The position numbers were made by a program, and so were the translations under genes. The notes beneath the pieces are model-generated. The model saw only the letters and a list, made by a program, of their open reading frames with translations. It ran no database searches and was not told the origin of the DNA. Positions 35,177 through 44,927 of a stretch of DNA of 64,000 nucleotides are shown here, piece after piece. This DNA comes from Sphingobacterium sp. UBA5670 (lineage in GTDB: Bacteria > Bacteroidota > Bacteroidia > Sphingobacteriales > Sphingobacteriaceae), in assembly GCF_002420705.1 (NCBI RefSeq), contig NZ_DIIM01000016.1, positions 158,527-222,526 of the forward strand, in the 5' to 3' direction. Positions within the stretch are counted from its first letter, which is position 1. Each line of letters opens with the position of its first letter.

Positions 35177-36250
35177 ATGCAATACATTGAAAAAATACAG
35201 GCACATCTAGGTGCAGAAGCGAGTTATTTGTTAGAATTTGATCAACCTGCAGTTTCCAAAACAATGCTTCATCTTCCGCAGGCAGCATTTATTGACCAAG
35301 TATATAGTTCCAGTGATCGTAGTCCTCAGGTGTTGCGGAGCTTGGGCCAACTTTTTGGAACGGGTCGTTTAGCCAATACCGGGTATCTTTCGATATTGCC
35401 TGTGGATCAGGGAATCGAACACAGTGCCGGAGCCTCTTTCGCTCCAAACCCACAGTATTTTGATCCAGAAAATATTGTCAAGCTAGCCTTGGAAGGAAAT
35501 TGTAATGCTGTGGCTTCTACCTTTGGTGTTCTAGGAGCTGTTGCCCGAAAGTACGCACATAAGATTCCATTTTTGGTTAAGATTAATCATAATGAACTAT
35601 TGACCTATCCCAATCGTGCCGATCAAATCTTATACGGAACAATTCGCGAAGCTTGGAATATGGGAGCTGTTGCGGTAGGGGCGACCATATATTTTGGATC
35701 TGAGGAATCTGATCGGCAGATTATTGAAGTCGCTAAAGCATTTGAGGAAGCGCATTCTTTGGGAATGGCGACGGTATTATGGTGTTATTTGCGTAATTCG
35801 GCTTTTAAGGTGGGAGATAAAGATTACCACTTAGCTGCAGATCTAACCGGACAGGCTAATCATTTGGGCGTAACAATTAAAGCAGATATTATTAAGCAGA
35901 AACTCCCCGAGTTGAACGGCGGTTTCAAAGCGCTGAATATGGGTAAAAGCAGTTATGGAAAGTTGGACGAACGTATGTATACACAGCTTTCTTCAGATCA
36001 TCCTATTGACCTATGTCGCTACCAAGTACTCAATTGCTTTGCCGGTAGGGGAGGGTTGATCAATTCTGGCGGGGCTTCGGGACAGAATGATATACAAGAG
36101 GCTGTAAAAACAGCGGTTATCAATAAGCGCGCTGGCGGAACTGGTCTGATATCCGGTCGTAAAGCCTTTCAAAAACCGATGCAAGAAGGTGTAGAGCTGT
36201 TGCATGCCATTCAGGATGTATATTTATGTGATGAGGTAAGTATTGCTTAG
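35177..36250 (+). CDS. fbaB: Class I fructose-bisphosphate aldolase (DhnA type)
   Basis: 357 residues, close to E. coli FbaB. The TIM barrel includes YLSILPVDQGIEHS, NAVASTFGVLG and IPFLVKINHNELL. The Schiff-base lysine is probably Lys240 in VTIKADIIKQK, matching E. coli Lys236. Near the end, GRGGLINSGGASGQNDIQEAVKTAVINKRAGGTGLISGRKAF binds phosphate. It splits fructose-1,6-bisphosphate in glycolysis or runs in reverse. The gene is alone, with its own terminator; no clear promoter box is seen. Confidence 0.93.
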   Translation: MQYIEKIQAHLGAEASYLLEFDQPAVSKTMLHLPQAAFIDQVYSSSDRSPQVLRSLGQLFGTGRLANTGYLSILPVDQGIEHSAGASFAPNPQYFDPENIVKLALEGNCNAVASTFGVLGAVARKYAHKIPFLVKINHNELLTYPNRADQILYGTIREAWNMGAVAVGATIYFGSEESDRQIIEVAKAFEEAHSLGMATVLWCYLRNSAFKVGDKDYHLAADLTGQANHLGVTIKADIIKQKLPELNGGFKALNMGKSSYGKLDERMYTQLSSDHPIDLCRYQVLNCFAGRGGLINSGGASGQNDIQEAVKTAVINKRAGGTGLISGRKAFQKPMQEGVELLHAIQDVYLCDEVSIA

Positions 36251-36314
36251 TGAAGTACATAAAGTGAGTTCTTTTGGTTGGTCTCATGGTAGGGGTTGCA
36301 GAATATGTCGAATT

Positions 36315-36357
36315 GTAGAGCGTATCGATTAGCAGTTTAATGGATACGCTCTTTCTG
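36315..36357 (+). terminator. Terminator of fbaB
   Basis: A ten-pair stem AGAGCGTATC/GATACGCTCT around a loop of about 14 bases, then TTTCTGTT. Confidence 0.7.
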
Positions 36358-36501
36358 TTGATGATTGACTTAAAACATGGGGCTAATATAAGGTAGACGT
36401 TCAATAGAATGACGGGTATTAATTTGGCGCGGCGAGGTGGAAATGGAGAAGCTTAAAGCAGTCAGAAAGCCTTTTTGATGGTGGTTTAGGAATAAAATTG
36501 C

Positions 36502-36532
36502 TTGTAAATGAAGGCAAATTTATCTAAGTTTG
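36502..36532 (+). promoter_or_regulatory. Promoter of serS
   Basis: TTG (36502-36504), a 20-base spacer and TAAGTTTG (36525-36532). The core at 36514-36533 is identical to that of the bifunctional nuclease gene. Confidence 0.8.
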
Positions 36533-36561
36533 TTCACTATTTTAAATAACACATTTATATT

Positions 36562-37833
36562 ATGTTGCAATTGAATTATATCCGTGAGAACAGGGATACG
36601 GTAATCGAAAGGTTAGCTGTCAAGCATTTCAAGGAAATTGGATTGGTCGACGAAATCATCAGTTTAGATGAAGAGCGTCGTAAGATCCAATCGGAATCAG
36701 ACGCACTTTCGGCAGAGGCTAATGCGGCAGCAAAGCAGATTGGAGATCTGATGCGCCAAGGTAAAAAAGAAGAAGCTGAAACCGTTAAATCCAAATCCTC
36801 GGGATATAAGGAGCAAGTGAAGCAGCTTTTGGATCAATTGGGTGTAATTGAGGGCGAATTGAACGAGAAGATCGTACAATTGCCTAACTTACCGCATCAG
36901 TCCGTTCCGGATGGTGTAAGTGCGGATGACAACGAAGTTGTTTTGACCCATGGCGAAATTCCTGCTTTGTCGGAGGATGCATTGCCGCATTGGGAATTGT
37001 TGAATAAATATGATATTGTTGATTTAGAGCTCGGCGTAAAAGTTGCCGGAGCAGGTTTTCCTATCTATAAAGGCAAAGGCGCTAAATTGCAGCGCGCACT
37101 GATCAATTTCTTTTTAGATCAGGCTGCAGAAGAAGGATACGAAGAAGTACAGGTACCAATTTTGGTCAATGAAGATTCTGCATTCGCTACGGGACAATTA
37201 CCAGATAAAGAAGGACAGATGTACTATGTGGGCAACGATAACCTCTATTTAATCCCTACAGCTGAGGTTCCGGTCACCAATATTTATAGAGACGAGATTG
37301 TGAAAGAGGGACAGTTTCCAATCAAACATTGCGCTTATACACCCTGTTTCCGTCGTGAAGCAGGTTCTTATGGGGCACATGTACGCGGATTAAACCGCTT
37401 ACATCAATTTGATAAAGTGGAGACGGTGCAGATTGTACATCCTGAAAAATCCTATGAAGTACTGGAAGAGATGAGTTTATATGTACAGGGCTTGCTTCAG
37501 AAGTTAGGGTTGCCATACCGAGTATTGCGTCTCTGTGGTGGAGATATGAGTTTCACTTCGGCGTTGACTTACGATATGGAAGTTTACAGCTCTGCTCAGA
37601 AACGTTGGCTGGAGGTATCTTCCGTTTCCAATTTTGAGACTTACCAAGCGAATCGTTTGAAAGTACGTTTTAAAAATGCCGATGGTAAGATGCAGCTGGC
37701 GCATACCTTGAATGGTTCGGCATTGGCTTTGCCACGTATTGTTGCAGCTATATTAGAGAATAACCAAACGGAAAAAGGAATTAAGATTCCTGAAGTTTTG
37801 GTGCCTTATACTAAATTTGAATATATCGATTAA
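36562..37833 (+). CDS. serS: Serine--tRNA ligase
   Basis: A class II synthetase of 423 residues that charges tRNA-Ser. An N-terminal coiled-coil arm (about 30-105) reaches the tRNA long arm. The core has TAEVPVTNIYRDEIV, class II motif 2 (CFRREAGSYGAHVRGLNRLHQFDKVE) and motif 3 (TLNGSALALPRIVAAILENNQ). The length is normal. It is monocistronic, with a strong promoter and a weak hairpin downstream. Confidence 0.97.
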   Translation: MLQLNYIRENRDTVIERLAVKHFKEIGLVDEIISLDEERRKIQSESDALSAEANAAAKQIGDLMRQGKKEEAETVKSKSSGYKEQVKQLLDQLGVIEGELNEKIVQLPNLPHQSVPDGVSADDNEVVLTHGEIPALSEDALPHWELLNKYDIVDLELGVKVAGAGFPIYKGKGAKLQRALINFFLDQAAEEGYEEVQVPILVNEDSAFATGQLPDKEGQMYYVGNDNLYLIPTAEVPVTNIYRDEIVKEGQFPIKHCAYTPCFRREAGSYGAHVRGLNRLHQFDKVETVQIVHPEKSYEVLEEMSLYVQGLLQKLGLPYRVLRLCGGDMSFTSALTYDMEVYSSAQKRWLEVSSVSNFETYQANRLKVRFKNADGKMQLAHTLNGSALALPRIVAAILENNQTEKGIKIPEVLVPYTKFEYID

Positions 37834-37874
37834 ATATCAATAAATAAGTCATTTTTAACTTATTTAATATCCAC

Positions 37875-37918
37875 ATGAAAGACGGTCAGCCTGAGAAGGT
37901 AGAGCGTCTTTTTTTGTT
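37875..37918 (+). terminator. Probable terminator of serS
   Basis: AAGACG pairs with CGTCTT across an imperfect interior, followed by seven T. Confidence 0.55.
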
Positions 37919-38173
37919 ATTATTCGATTTTTAAATGTTTAGAATCATTATAAATTAAACTTCTTTTTGATACAAAAATTTAATAGACTAATGTGTTAAC
38001 AATTTCTTATAGCATTGTTAATGTTTTGTTAAATATAGTTGATTCCGTATAAAATTCTGTTTGAAAATAGTTTGATGAGTTTTTATTCTAAAATGATTCT
38101 TTTGTAACAATTTGTAAAATTGTGAACTTATTATTGCGGTATTTCTTGTTTTCCTGAGATAATGTTAAAAAAC

Positions 38174-38204
38174 TTGTAAAAACAACTTTGGCTTTCTATA
38201 TTTG
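38174..38204 (+). promoter_or_regulatory. Promoter of the first SusCD locus
   Basis: TTG (38174-38176), a 20-base spacer and TATATTTG (38197-38204). Confidence 0.7.
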
Positions 38205-38480
38205 ACACCGCTAATAAAAATCGCACTAACTATTATTTACTGTAAATGCTGAAAAGAGCAAATTTTACAGCTGGATATTTATCTAAGGACTGACCCTGCA
38301 TCTACCTAGGGCCCGCTTCTCCAATAATATTTTCAACTGTTACCAAATGAACTGCAATAGCGTGTTATGCTTTTTTGCTGTTTATTGTCTAGGCAATATA
38401 TGTTTGGACGGTTATGATAACGGATATAATGTATATCAATATATAGGATTAGAAAAATAATAAAATTAACTAACTAAAAC

Positions 38481-41400
38481 ATGAAACAAACATTACTAAG
38501 TTTTCTTGTTGGCGGTATGATTCTGACTTCGGTTGCATTCGCTCAAGAAAAAAAGATTAGTGGTCGTGTTACATCTGCTGACGGTAAAGCAATACCAGGG
38601 GTGACAGTGGTTGTACAAGGTACTAATCAGGCTACTCAGACTGATACTGATGGTAATTATTCATTGAATGTTCCTGCAGGCAAAGTTGTGGTATTCCGTT
38701 CAGTTGGTTTTGATGATAAAACCATTATTGTTAATAACAATAGTTCAGTATTCAATGTCTCTTTAGTAAATCATGACAATGCTTTGGAAGAGGTGGTTGT
38801 CACTGCAAATGCAATTAAAAGAGAGAAACGTTCTTTGGGATATTCTGCTCCGACGATTAAGAGTGATGAATTGACTGAAGGCCGTAATTCGAGTGCGATC
38901 AACTCCTTAGCTGGTAAGGTAGCGGGTGTTAATATTACTTCTACATCAAATTCTCCGGGTAGTTCTTCTCGTGTTGTCTTACGTGGTGGTTCTTCTATTT
39001 CAGGAAATAACCAAGCATTGATCGTTGTTGATGGTACACCGATTGATAATACAAGTAAAATGGGGGGAGCCAGTGATTTATCAAGTGTGGATTTTGGTAA
39101 CCGCGGTAATGATATCAATCCCGATGATATTGCTTCCGTAACTGTATTGAAAGGCCCTGCTGCTGCTGCATTGTATGGTTCAAGAGCATCCAATGGTGCA
39201 TTGATTATTACAACAAAGAGCGGTAAAAAAGGAGCAAAAAATGAAATCACTTTTAGCTCGACGAATACATTGTCATCAATTTTGAAATTACCTGAATTTC
39301 AAAATCAATATGGACAAGGCGCATCGGGTTATAACAAAGCAGGGGATTTGATTTATACAAATGACCCGAAAGAAAACTGGTCTTGGGGAGCACCGTTCAC
39401 CGGCGAAGTTCAGGAATGGGGACAAGCTGTAAATGGTGTACGTCAGAAAAAAGCATATTCTGCTGTGAAGGATAATGTACGTGATTTTTTTGACCTAGGT
39501 ATTGCCTCTGATAACAATTTAAGCTTTTCTGGTGGTTCGGATAAATCAACTTTTTATCTTGGATTGAATGCTTTGAATTCAAATGGCGTTTATCCTGGTA
39601 AAAAAGACAACTACAACAAATACGGTGTTCGATTTAATGGAACGACGGAGTTTTCAAATAAATTTAGTGCAGGTATTGCTGTAAACTACAGCAGAATCAA
39701 TAGTAACAATGTTGGTGGTGGTCAAGGCGGTGGTTCTGTTTATAACAACTTATTACAAACGCCGAGAGATATTGATGTTGTTGGTTTAAAAGACTTGTCT
39801 AATCCCTATAATGGATATGGTTATACGGATGAAAATGGTGTAGCTCATAATGACGTATATGGTTATTACGGTGCTTATACCATGAACCCATATTGGGTAT
39901 TGGCTAACTATAACAATTATAATGATGTGAACCGTATCATGGGGAACTTCAATGTAAATTATAAGCCAACTGAATGGTTAACATTCCAAGAACGTATAGG
40001 ATTAGATAACTATAGCGACCGTAGACGTTCGGAATCTCCGAAATATAGCTTTTTGCCGATAGATAATACTTCGGGTAATTATTCTGAAGGAAATATTCAA
40101 ACTGATCCAGGACAATACCGTATTGATCAATTTAACGTGAATGAAATTGTCCATGATTTCATGGCAACCGCTACTCATAAGTTTAATGACGATTGGGATG
40201 CTTCATTCATGATTGGTAATAATATCCGCCAACGCAAAACTACTTCCAATAGTACTGCAACAAATTCAAGTGGTGGACTTGTTGTTCCGGGATGGTATAA
40301 TCTTGCAAACTCGAATGGTCCTTTGGATCTGATTGAAGATACTTGGTCAAACCGTCGTTTAGTAGGTGTTTATGGTGATTTGAACGTTTCATATAAAAAT
40401 ATTGCTTATTTACAAGCTACAGCACGTAACGATTGGTCATCTACTTTGCCAAAGAAAAATAATTCATTTTTCTATCCAAGTGTAAGTGGATCATTTGTTG
40501 CATCGGAATTGTTCTCTCCTGAATTGAAGAGTAAGTTCAGTTACGCGAAAATCCGCGCTAACTGGGCGCAAGTAGGTTCGGATACAGATCCATACCAATT
40601 GATTTCGACGTTCTCTAGAAGTACTATTGCTGGCGGTTTTGGTTCAACAACTTTTCCATTTGGTAACGTATCTGCTTTAATGTCAGGTAATACCATAGGA
40701 AATCTAAACTTAAAACCTGAAATTACAACTTCTTTCGAGGTGGGTACAGAGTTAGGTTTCTTTAACAATCGCTTGTCAGCTGATTTTACCTATTACAAAA
40801 ACAATTCAAAAAATCAAATTTTAAGTATTCCTATTCCACTTTCAACAGGTTATGGACTTAGCTTGGTAAATGCAGGTAAAGTGCAGAATAACGGTGTTGA
40901 ATTAACCTTGAGAGGAACTCCTGTGAAGACAGAAAACTTAACATGGGAATTGTTTGGAACATTTACAAAAAATAACAGTAAAGTTGTTGAGTTGATGGAT
41001 GGTGTACAACAAGTGTCAGTAGGTGGGTTCTCTGGAATGAGTATTGTTGCTGCGGTAGGTCGTCCATATGGTGAGTTTTATGGGGTTACCAATGCTACCG
41101 ATGCGCAAGGTCGTACGATTGTTGATCAGAAAACAGGATTACCAATAGCCTCTTCTAAGCCTGAGTATTTAGGTACATATAATCCAGATTTCCAAGCTTC
41201 TTTGGGTACAAGTTTGAGCTATAAAAATTGGTCAATGAGTGCATTATTCGATACGAAACAAGGAGGTGTATTCTATTCTAGAACGAAAGATATCATGGGA
41301 TTTGTTGGTACGTCTGCTGAATCAGGTGGTGATCGTATCGGTCAGATTTTCCCGAATTCAGTTTATTTGGATGCATCAGGAAATTCTGTTGTTAATACAA

Positions 41401-41711
41401 CTGCAACATACGATAAGATCGATTACTATCCGAACATGGAAGCAGGAGTTAATGTTGTGGATGCGACTTATATCAAATTGCGTAACCTTACATTCACGTA
41501 TAAATTCTCTAAAGACATGTTGAAAAACACACCATTTGGAGCCGCTTCTATCGGAGTGTTTGGAAATAATCTATTTATCTGGACGCCAAGCGAAAACAAA
41601 TACGCTGATCCAGAGGTGAATTCATCTGGTGCTGGTAATGCGCAAGGATTTGACTTTACTGCTCAACCTTCATTACGTAATTATGGTATCAATGTTAAAG
41701 TTTCATTTTAA
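38481..41711 (+). CDS. SusC/RagA TonB-linked outer-membrane transporter (locus 1)
   Basis: Signal peptide 1-21 (SVAFAQ), a carboxypeptidase-regulatory-like domain (about 25-105, ISGRVTSADGKAIPGVTVVVQGTN), the TonB-box-like LEEVVVTA, a plug domain (about 115-235, with ALIVVDGTPIDN and AALYGSRASNGALIITTKSGKKG) and a 22-strand-type barrel ending NYGINVKVSF. SusC proteins import large nutrients with energy from TonB, capped by the SusD lipoprotein. No glycosidase, protease or sigma/anti-sigma gene is nearby, so the substrate is unknown. The susD gene follows after 13 bases. The first 100 residues are very close to those of the two other SusC proteins in this window. Confidence 0.95.
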   Translation: MKQTLLSFLVGGMILTSVAFAQEKKISGRVTSADGKAIPGVTVVVQGTNQATQTDTDGNYSLNVPAGKVVVFRSVGFDDKTIIVNNNSSVFNVSLVNHDNALEEVVVTANAIKREKRSLGYSAPTIKSDELTEGRNSSAINSLAGKVAGVNITSTSNSPGSSSRVVLRGGSSISGNNQALIVVDGTPIDNTSKMGGASDLSSVDFGNRGNDINPDDIASVTVLKGPAAAALYGSRASNGALIITTKSGKKGAKNEITFSSTNTLSSILKLPEFQNQYGQGASGYNKAGDLIYTNDPKENWSWGAPFTGEVQEWGQAVNGVRQKKAYSAVKDNVRDFFDLGIASDNNLSFSGGSDKSTFYLGLNALNSNGVYPGKKDNYNKYGVRFNGTTEFSNKFSAGIAVNYSRINSNNVGGGQGGGSVYNNLLQTPRDIDVVGLKDLSNPYNGYGYTDENGVAHNDVYGYYGAYTMNPYWVLANYNNYNDVNRIMGNFNVNYKPTEWLTFQERIGLDNYSDRRRSESPKYSFLPIDNTSGNYSEGNIQTDPGQYRIDQFNVNEIVHDFMATATHKFNDDWDASFMIGNNIRQRKTTSNSTATNSSGGLVVPGWYNLANSNGPLDLIEDTWSNRRLVGVYGDLNVSYKNIAYLQATARNDWSSTLPKKNNSFFYPSVSGSFVASELFSPELKSKFSYAKIRANWAQVGSDTDPYQLISTFSRSTIAGGFGSTTFPFGNVSALMSGNTIGNLNLKPEITTSFEVGTELGFFNNRLSADFTYYKNNSKNQILSIPIPLSTGYGLSLVNAGKVQNNGVELTLRGTPVKTENLTWELFGTFTKNNSKVVELMDGVQQVSVGGFSGMSIVAAVGRPYGEFYGVTNATDAQGRTIVDQKTGLPIASSKPEYLGTYNPDFQASLGTSLSYKNWSMSALFDTKQGGVFYSRTKDIMGFVGTSAESGGDRIGQIFPNSVYLDASGNSVVNTTATYDKIDYYPNMEAGVNVVDATYIKLRNLTFTYKFSKDMLKNTPFGAASIGVFGNNLFIWTPSENKYADPEVNSSGAGNAQGFDFTAQPSLRNYGINVKVSF

Positions 41712-41724
41712 GAGCAAGTAAAGT

Positions 41725-43185
41725 ATGAAAACTATAAATTTTAAAAATGCTAAGAAGCTTTTAGTTTTAGCTTTAGTTGGCACACTAGGATTGACTGGTT
41801 GTAATAAATTTTTGGATGTGAATGAAAATCCGAACAATCCAGAAACAGCGACTCCTAGTTTATTATTACCTACAGTGGAAGCTGCAATCAGTCAAGTAGT
41901 AGGTAACAGTTTTCAGGTATATGGTAATATCTGGGGACAATATTGGACACAAAATCCTACATCTTCTCAATATCGTTCTATCGATAGATATCAAGTCCTG
42001 AATACAGCAATGGATAGATCGTGGTTGATTTTGTATCGTAGTGCGTTAAATAATGCTGAATTGATCATCAATTCAAATGAGGCAGCTAATGACAATTATA
42101 AAGGTATAGCTTATTTATTGAAGGCTTATACATTTCAAGTAGCAACTGATGCTTTTGGGGATATTCCATTGTCTGAAGCATTGAAAGCAAACGGAAATCT
42201 TAATCCAAAATACGAGGCTCAGGAAGTTGTTTATGATTCTATTTTCAACTATATTGATAAGGGATTGGCTTTGTTGGCAACCCAACAGGCTATACCTGTC
42301 TCCAGTCAAGATATGATCTTCAATGGCGATTTGGATAAATGGAAGGCATTTGCAAATACATTGAAATTGAGAGCGTATTTACGTATTTCAAATGTAGATG
42401 CAAACAAAGCAGCTGCAGGTATTAAGGCTCTTTATGCGAAAAATGCCGTATTCTTGGATGAAGATGTTTCAATAACTTACACAACAACTGGGGGTAACGA
42501 AAATCCATTTTATAATGAGATGGTAGGATTGGGTAAGACTCAAAATGTTGTGGCAAGTGGAACTGTAGTTCAAGCATTTGTTAAGAATAACGATCCAAGA
42601 AGATTTTCTTTTTACAATAAGTTGAGCGGACAAGATACAATCGCATTTATTCTTCAAGGTGACTTTAACGATAATTCAGCGAAATTAGTTTCTTCTCCTT
42701 CAGCACTTGTAGGTGGTCGCGCTGTAGACCCGACATCGGCAACAGCACCTGTTAAATTATTCTCAGCTGCGGAAAGCAAATTCTTGCAAGCTGAAGCGGT
42801 AGTAAAAGGTTGGGGAACAGGTGATGCGAAAGCATTGTTTGAATCTGGTATCACAACAAGTTTTACAGCAACTGGAAACGCAAGTGATGTTGCTAAATAT
42901 ATAGCTGAAGCCCCTGACGCGAAATTCACAGGTGATGCTGAAGCTAAAGTAAAAGCTATTATCACACAAAAATATTTTGCAATGTGTGGGTTCCAAGGGT
43001 TTGAATCATGGACTGAATGGAGAAGAACAGGTTATCCTACTTTCTTTACCACTTCCATCGCTTCAACATTAGGCCAAGGAAGAATGCCATTGCGTATGCC
43101 TTATGCAAATAGCGAAGCTACTTCAAATACAAATTACCCAGGTAATATTGTTATTTATACACCTGTTTGGTGGGACGTTAAGTAG
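41725..43185 (+). CDS. SusD-like surface nutrient-binding lipoprotein (locus 1)
   Basis: The lipoprotein signal ends LGLTGC (Cys26). The start of the mature part, KFLDVNENPNNPETATPSLLLPTVEAAI, marks the SusD-like_2 (PF12771-type) branch. Helical TPR-like segments follow, with DAFGDIPLSEALK, FANTLKLRAYLRISN and, near the end, QKYFAMCGFQGFESWTEWRRTGYP, typical of the family. It should lid the SusC barrel encoded just upstream. The ligand is unknown. A terminator lies 25 bases downstream. Confidence 0.93.
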   Translation: MKTINFKNAKKLLVLALVGTLGLTGCNKFLDVNENPNNPETATPSLLLPTVEAAISQVVGNSFQVYGNIWGQYWTQNPTSSQYRSIDRYQVLNTAMDRSWLILYRSALNNAELIINSNEAANDNYKGIAYLLKAYTFQVATDAFGDIPLSEALKANGNLNPKYEAQEVVYDSIFNYIDKGLALLATQQAIPVSSQDMIFNGDLDKWKAFANTLKLRAYLRISNVDANKAAAGIKALYAKNAVFLDEDVSITYTTTGGNENPFYNEMVGLGKTQNVVASGTVVQAFVKNNDPRRFSFYNKLSGQDTIAFILQGDFNDNSAKLVSSPSALVGGRAVDPTSATAPVKLFSAAESKFLQAEAVVKGWGTGDAKALFESGITTSFTATGNASDVAKYIAEAPDAKFTGDAEAKVKAIITQKYFAMCGFQGFESWTEWRRTGYPTFFTTSIASTLGQGRMPLRMPYANSEATSNTNYPGNIVIYTPVWWDVK

Positions 43186-43207
43186 TCTCTTAGATTATAT
43201 GCTTATG

Positions 43208-43245
43208 AGAGCGGCAATTTCGAAAGAAATTGCCGCTTTTATTTT
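43208..43245 (+). terminator. Terminator of SusCD locus 1
   Basis: A perfect 13-pair stem AGCGGCAATTTC-type (43210-43222) with its complement, loop of four, then TTTTATTTT. Confidence 0.9.
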
Positions 43246-43305
43246 GGTATTAAATTATGGAAAAAGCTGTATTTTCGTCCTTATTAACGTTGCCATATTT
43301 TATTT

Positions 43306-44316
43306 ATGAAAGGATCGATTTTAGTTTTAATTGTGCTTGTTCTGATAGGAGCTACTACGGAGGCTTTTTCTTCTAAAGTAACGGGGGAAGTATTTATTAA
43401 GGATACTATAGTGAATTACTTTGATAAATCGGGAAATTCAGTTGGTTCAAAACGAGCATCTCACTCTTATCAATGTATTGTTCCTGTTGGAGATGATTCG
43501 AGTAGATTGTTTAATATTGTTAGCTATTATACAGATACTGATTCCATGAAATCTTTCGCTTATAGCCTTGATAGCACAGTTGGGGTTTTCGGCTGGAAGT
43601 ATGTTGGGGAGTCGACGGTATATTATCCAAATGGACAGTTGAAAAGCCTGGAAAAATTCGATACAGATGGTGTGCCTATTGATTCTTCTTACTATTATTA
43701 TCCGACAGGGAAACTGAAAATGCTTGTGCTGCATATAGACACTGCACAAAATCCGTTTACGGGTTCGAGAATGACAAAACCATATCACTTGCTGTACATG
43801 GATTCTTTGGGAAATTATCTATTGAAGCGCGGAAATGGATTCCTTCGACTGGATAATTCGGATGGTACCTATTTTGAAGGTGAGCTAAAAGATAATGAAA
43901 AAGAAGGTCGATGGGAAGGTTTTAATATGGGAAGCCGTTATGAAGAGCAATATCTAGGTGGTGTTCTTCAGAGCGGAAAAAGATTTCGTGCCAATGGAGA
44001 GGTGATTTCATACGATGCTGAGACAAAGGAATCGACACCGATTCTTCCTCTTAAATTGAAGCAGTTTATGGAAGCAGTTTATCGGAAGATCGATATACCG
44101 GACCATTTAATCCCTCAATTGAAGTCTAGTCTTATTAACGTGACATTTGTCGTCAATAAAGATGGTAGGCTCAGTAATTTTAAATATAATGGTGATATTC
44201 CTATTGAGATTAAAGAAAAAATAACAACTGCTATTCAAAGTGTTGGGGCTTGGAAGCCAGGAAGACTGCAAGGAGAGCCTGTGGCAATAAATTATACCAT
44301 TCCGATACGATTGTAA
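43306..44316 (+). CDS. MORN-like repeat protein with TonB C-terminal domain (paralogue 1)
   Basis: A cleavable-looking signal peptide (1 to about 20, ATTEAFSS). Residues about 95-240 carry MORN_2-like repeats (YYPNGQLKSLEKFDTDG, YYPTGKLKMLVLH, YFEGELKDNEKEGRWEGF, RFRANGEVISYDAET). Residues about 250-336 form a TonB C-terminal domain (LINVTFVVNKDGRLSNFKYNGDIP, ending KPGRLQGEPVAINYTIPIRL). There is no proline-rich linker or classic inner-membrane anchor, so it is not a normal TonB. Its paralogue lies 1.4 kb downstream. The setting between SusCD loci suggests contact with TonB-dependent transporters; that is inference. Confidence 0.8.
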   Translation: MKGSILVLIVLVLIGATTEAFSSKVTGEVFIKDTIVNYFDKSGNSVGSKRASHSYQCIVPVGDDSSRLFNIVSYYTDTDSMKSFAYSLDSTVGVFGWKYVGESTVYYPNGQLKSLEKFDTDGVPIDSSYYYYPTGKLKMLVLHIDTAQNPFTGSRMTKPYHLLYMDSLGNYLLKRGNGFLRLDNSDGTYFEGELKDNEKEGRWEGFNMGSRYEEQYLGGVLQSGKRFRANGEVISYDAETKESTPILPLKLKQFMEAVYRKIDIPDHLIPQLKSSLINVTFVVNKDGRLSNFKYNGDIPIEIKEKITTAIQSVGAWKPGRLQGEPVAINYTIPIRL

Positions 44317-44397
44317 TACACCGACACATGATGCAATCTGTTTGCTAAGAAAATTTTTGCTTCTGTAGTTGGCAAATAAGTTGCCAACTACAAATTA

Positions 44398-44510
44398 GAC
44401 TTTACGAGCAGGGTTGATCTGTCGCCAGTATAGCTGTAGCATGGTTGAAGTATAGATACAGTATAGCTACAGTATTCATAGTTTAAATAATTGGATACTT
44501 TGTCCGTGCT
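44398..44510 (+). repeat. Diverged direct repeat, copy 1
   Basis: Aligns with 45490-45585 at roughly 70 percent, with one gap of about 12 bases. The shared words include GACTTTA, TTGATCT, GCCA, ATAGC and, at the end, GATACTTTGTC, which resembles a -7 box. Confidence 0.6.
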
Positions 44511-44513
44511 GAA

Positions 44514-44831
44514 GTGGTCGATTATGCCCTTATAAAGGAGATTGAGGCATTCTGGAATCACTACGAACTGGAGGCTTTATCTGCTAATACTTTGGAGCTA
44601 TTGATTGCTTATGGTGATGGTAACGTGAAAAAAAATAGCCTTCTGAAAGATGAGGTAATGCAAGGTTTTGTAACCGCACTGTGTCGTGCGCTGATCGCTT
44701 ATTGTATCGCCAATCATCGGCATATAGACCTGAGTGAAATTCAGCTGTCAGCAGAAGCAAAAGAGCGCATTGGAAAAGAGCTGGAATTGACCAAAAAAAT
44801 CGTTGATTTTTTCGGTCGGTTATCGGAATAA
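44514..44831 (+). CDS. Small hypothetical protein
   Basis: I do not recognise it. The frame is open from 44487, so the start is uncertain: GTG at 44514 is the listed choice, and a non-standard upstream start would add nine residues (IIGYFVRAE). The protein is mostly helical with a hydrophobic patch (MQGFVTALCRALIAYCIANH) and a charged C-terminal helix. No signal peptide. Composition looks protein-like, unlike neighbouring frames. It begins directly after copy 1 of the diverged repeat, which may be its promoter. It could be a remnant of a longer accessory gene. Confidence 0.45.
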   Translation: MVDYALIKEIEAFWNHYELEALSANTLELLIAYGDGNVKKNSLLKDEVMQGFVTALCRALIAYCIANHRHIDLSEIQLSAEAKERIGKELELTKKIVDFFGRLSE

Positions 44832-44849
44832 CCACTAACAAACAAAATT

Positions 44850-44927
44850 ATGAATACGCTAAAATTACTAGTCTTTTTATGGGGCAATATAACCTATATA
44901 TTCAAGCAGTTGCTCAGGACTGTTTAA
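44850..44927 (+). CDS. Possible 25-residue hydrophobic peptide
   Basis: ATG to TAA, reading MNTLKLLVFLWGNITYIFKQ and five more residues. It looks like a single membrane helix with basic ends and lies 18 bases after the preceding small gene. A chance frame is equally possible. Confidence 0.2.
   Translation: MNTLKLLVFLWGNITYIFKQLLRTV

Larger units (their letters stand above)
36251..36561. other. Intergenic region between fbaB and serS
   Basis: Holds the fbaB terminator and the serS promoter. No gene is seen. Confidence 0.5.
37834..38480. other. Long upstream region and 5' leader of the first susC
   Basis: After the serS terminator an AT-rich stretch leads to a consensus promoter (38174-38204). 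About 268 transcribed but untranslated bases follow. They include a GC-richer patch (38290-38325) and a small hairpin with a T-run at 38359-38377. No protein-like frame is seen. Confidence 0.6.

Noticed and set aside
38290..38325. Riboswitch in the SusC locus 1 leader
   Set aside because: The GC-richer patch does not match the conserved cores of the riboswitch classes I can recall.
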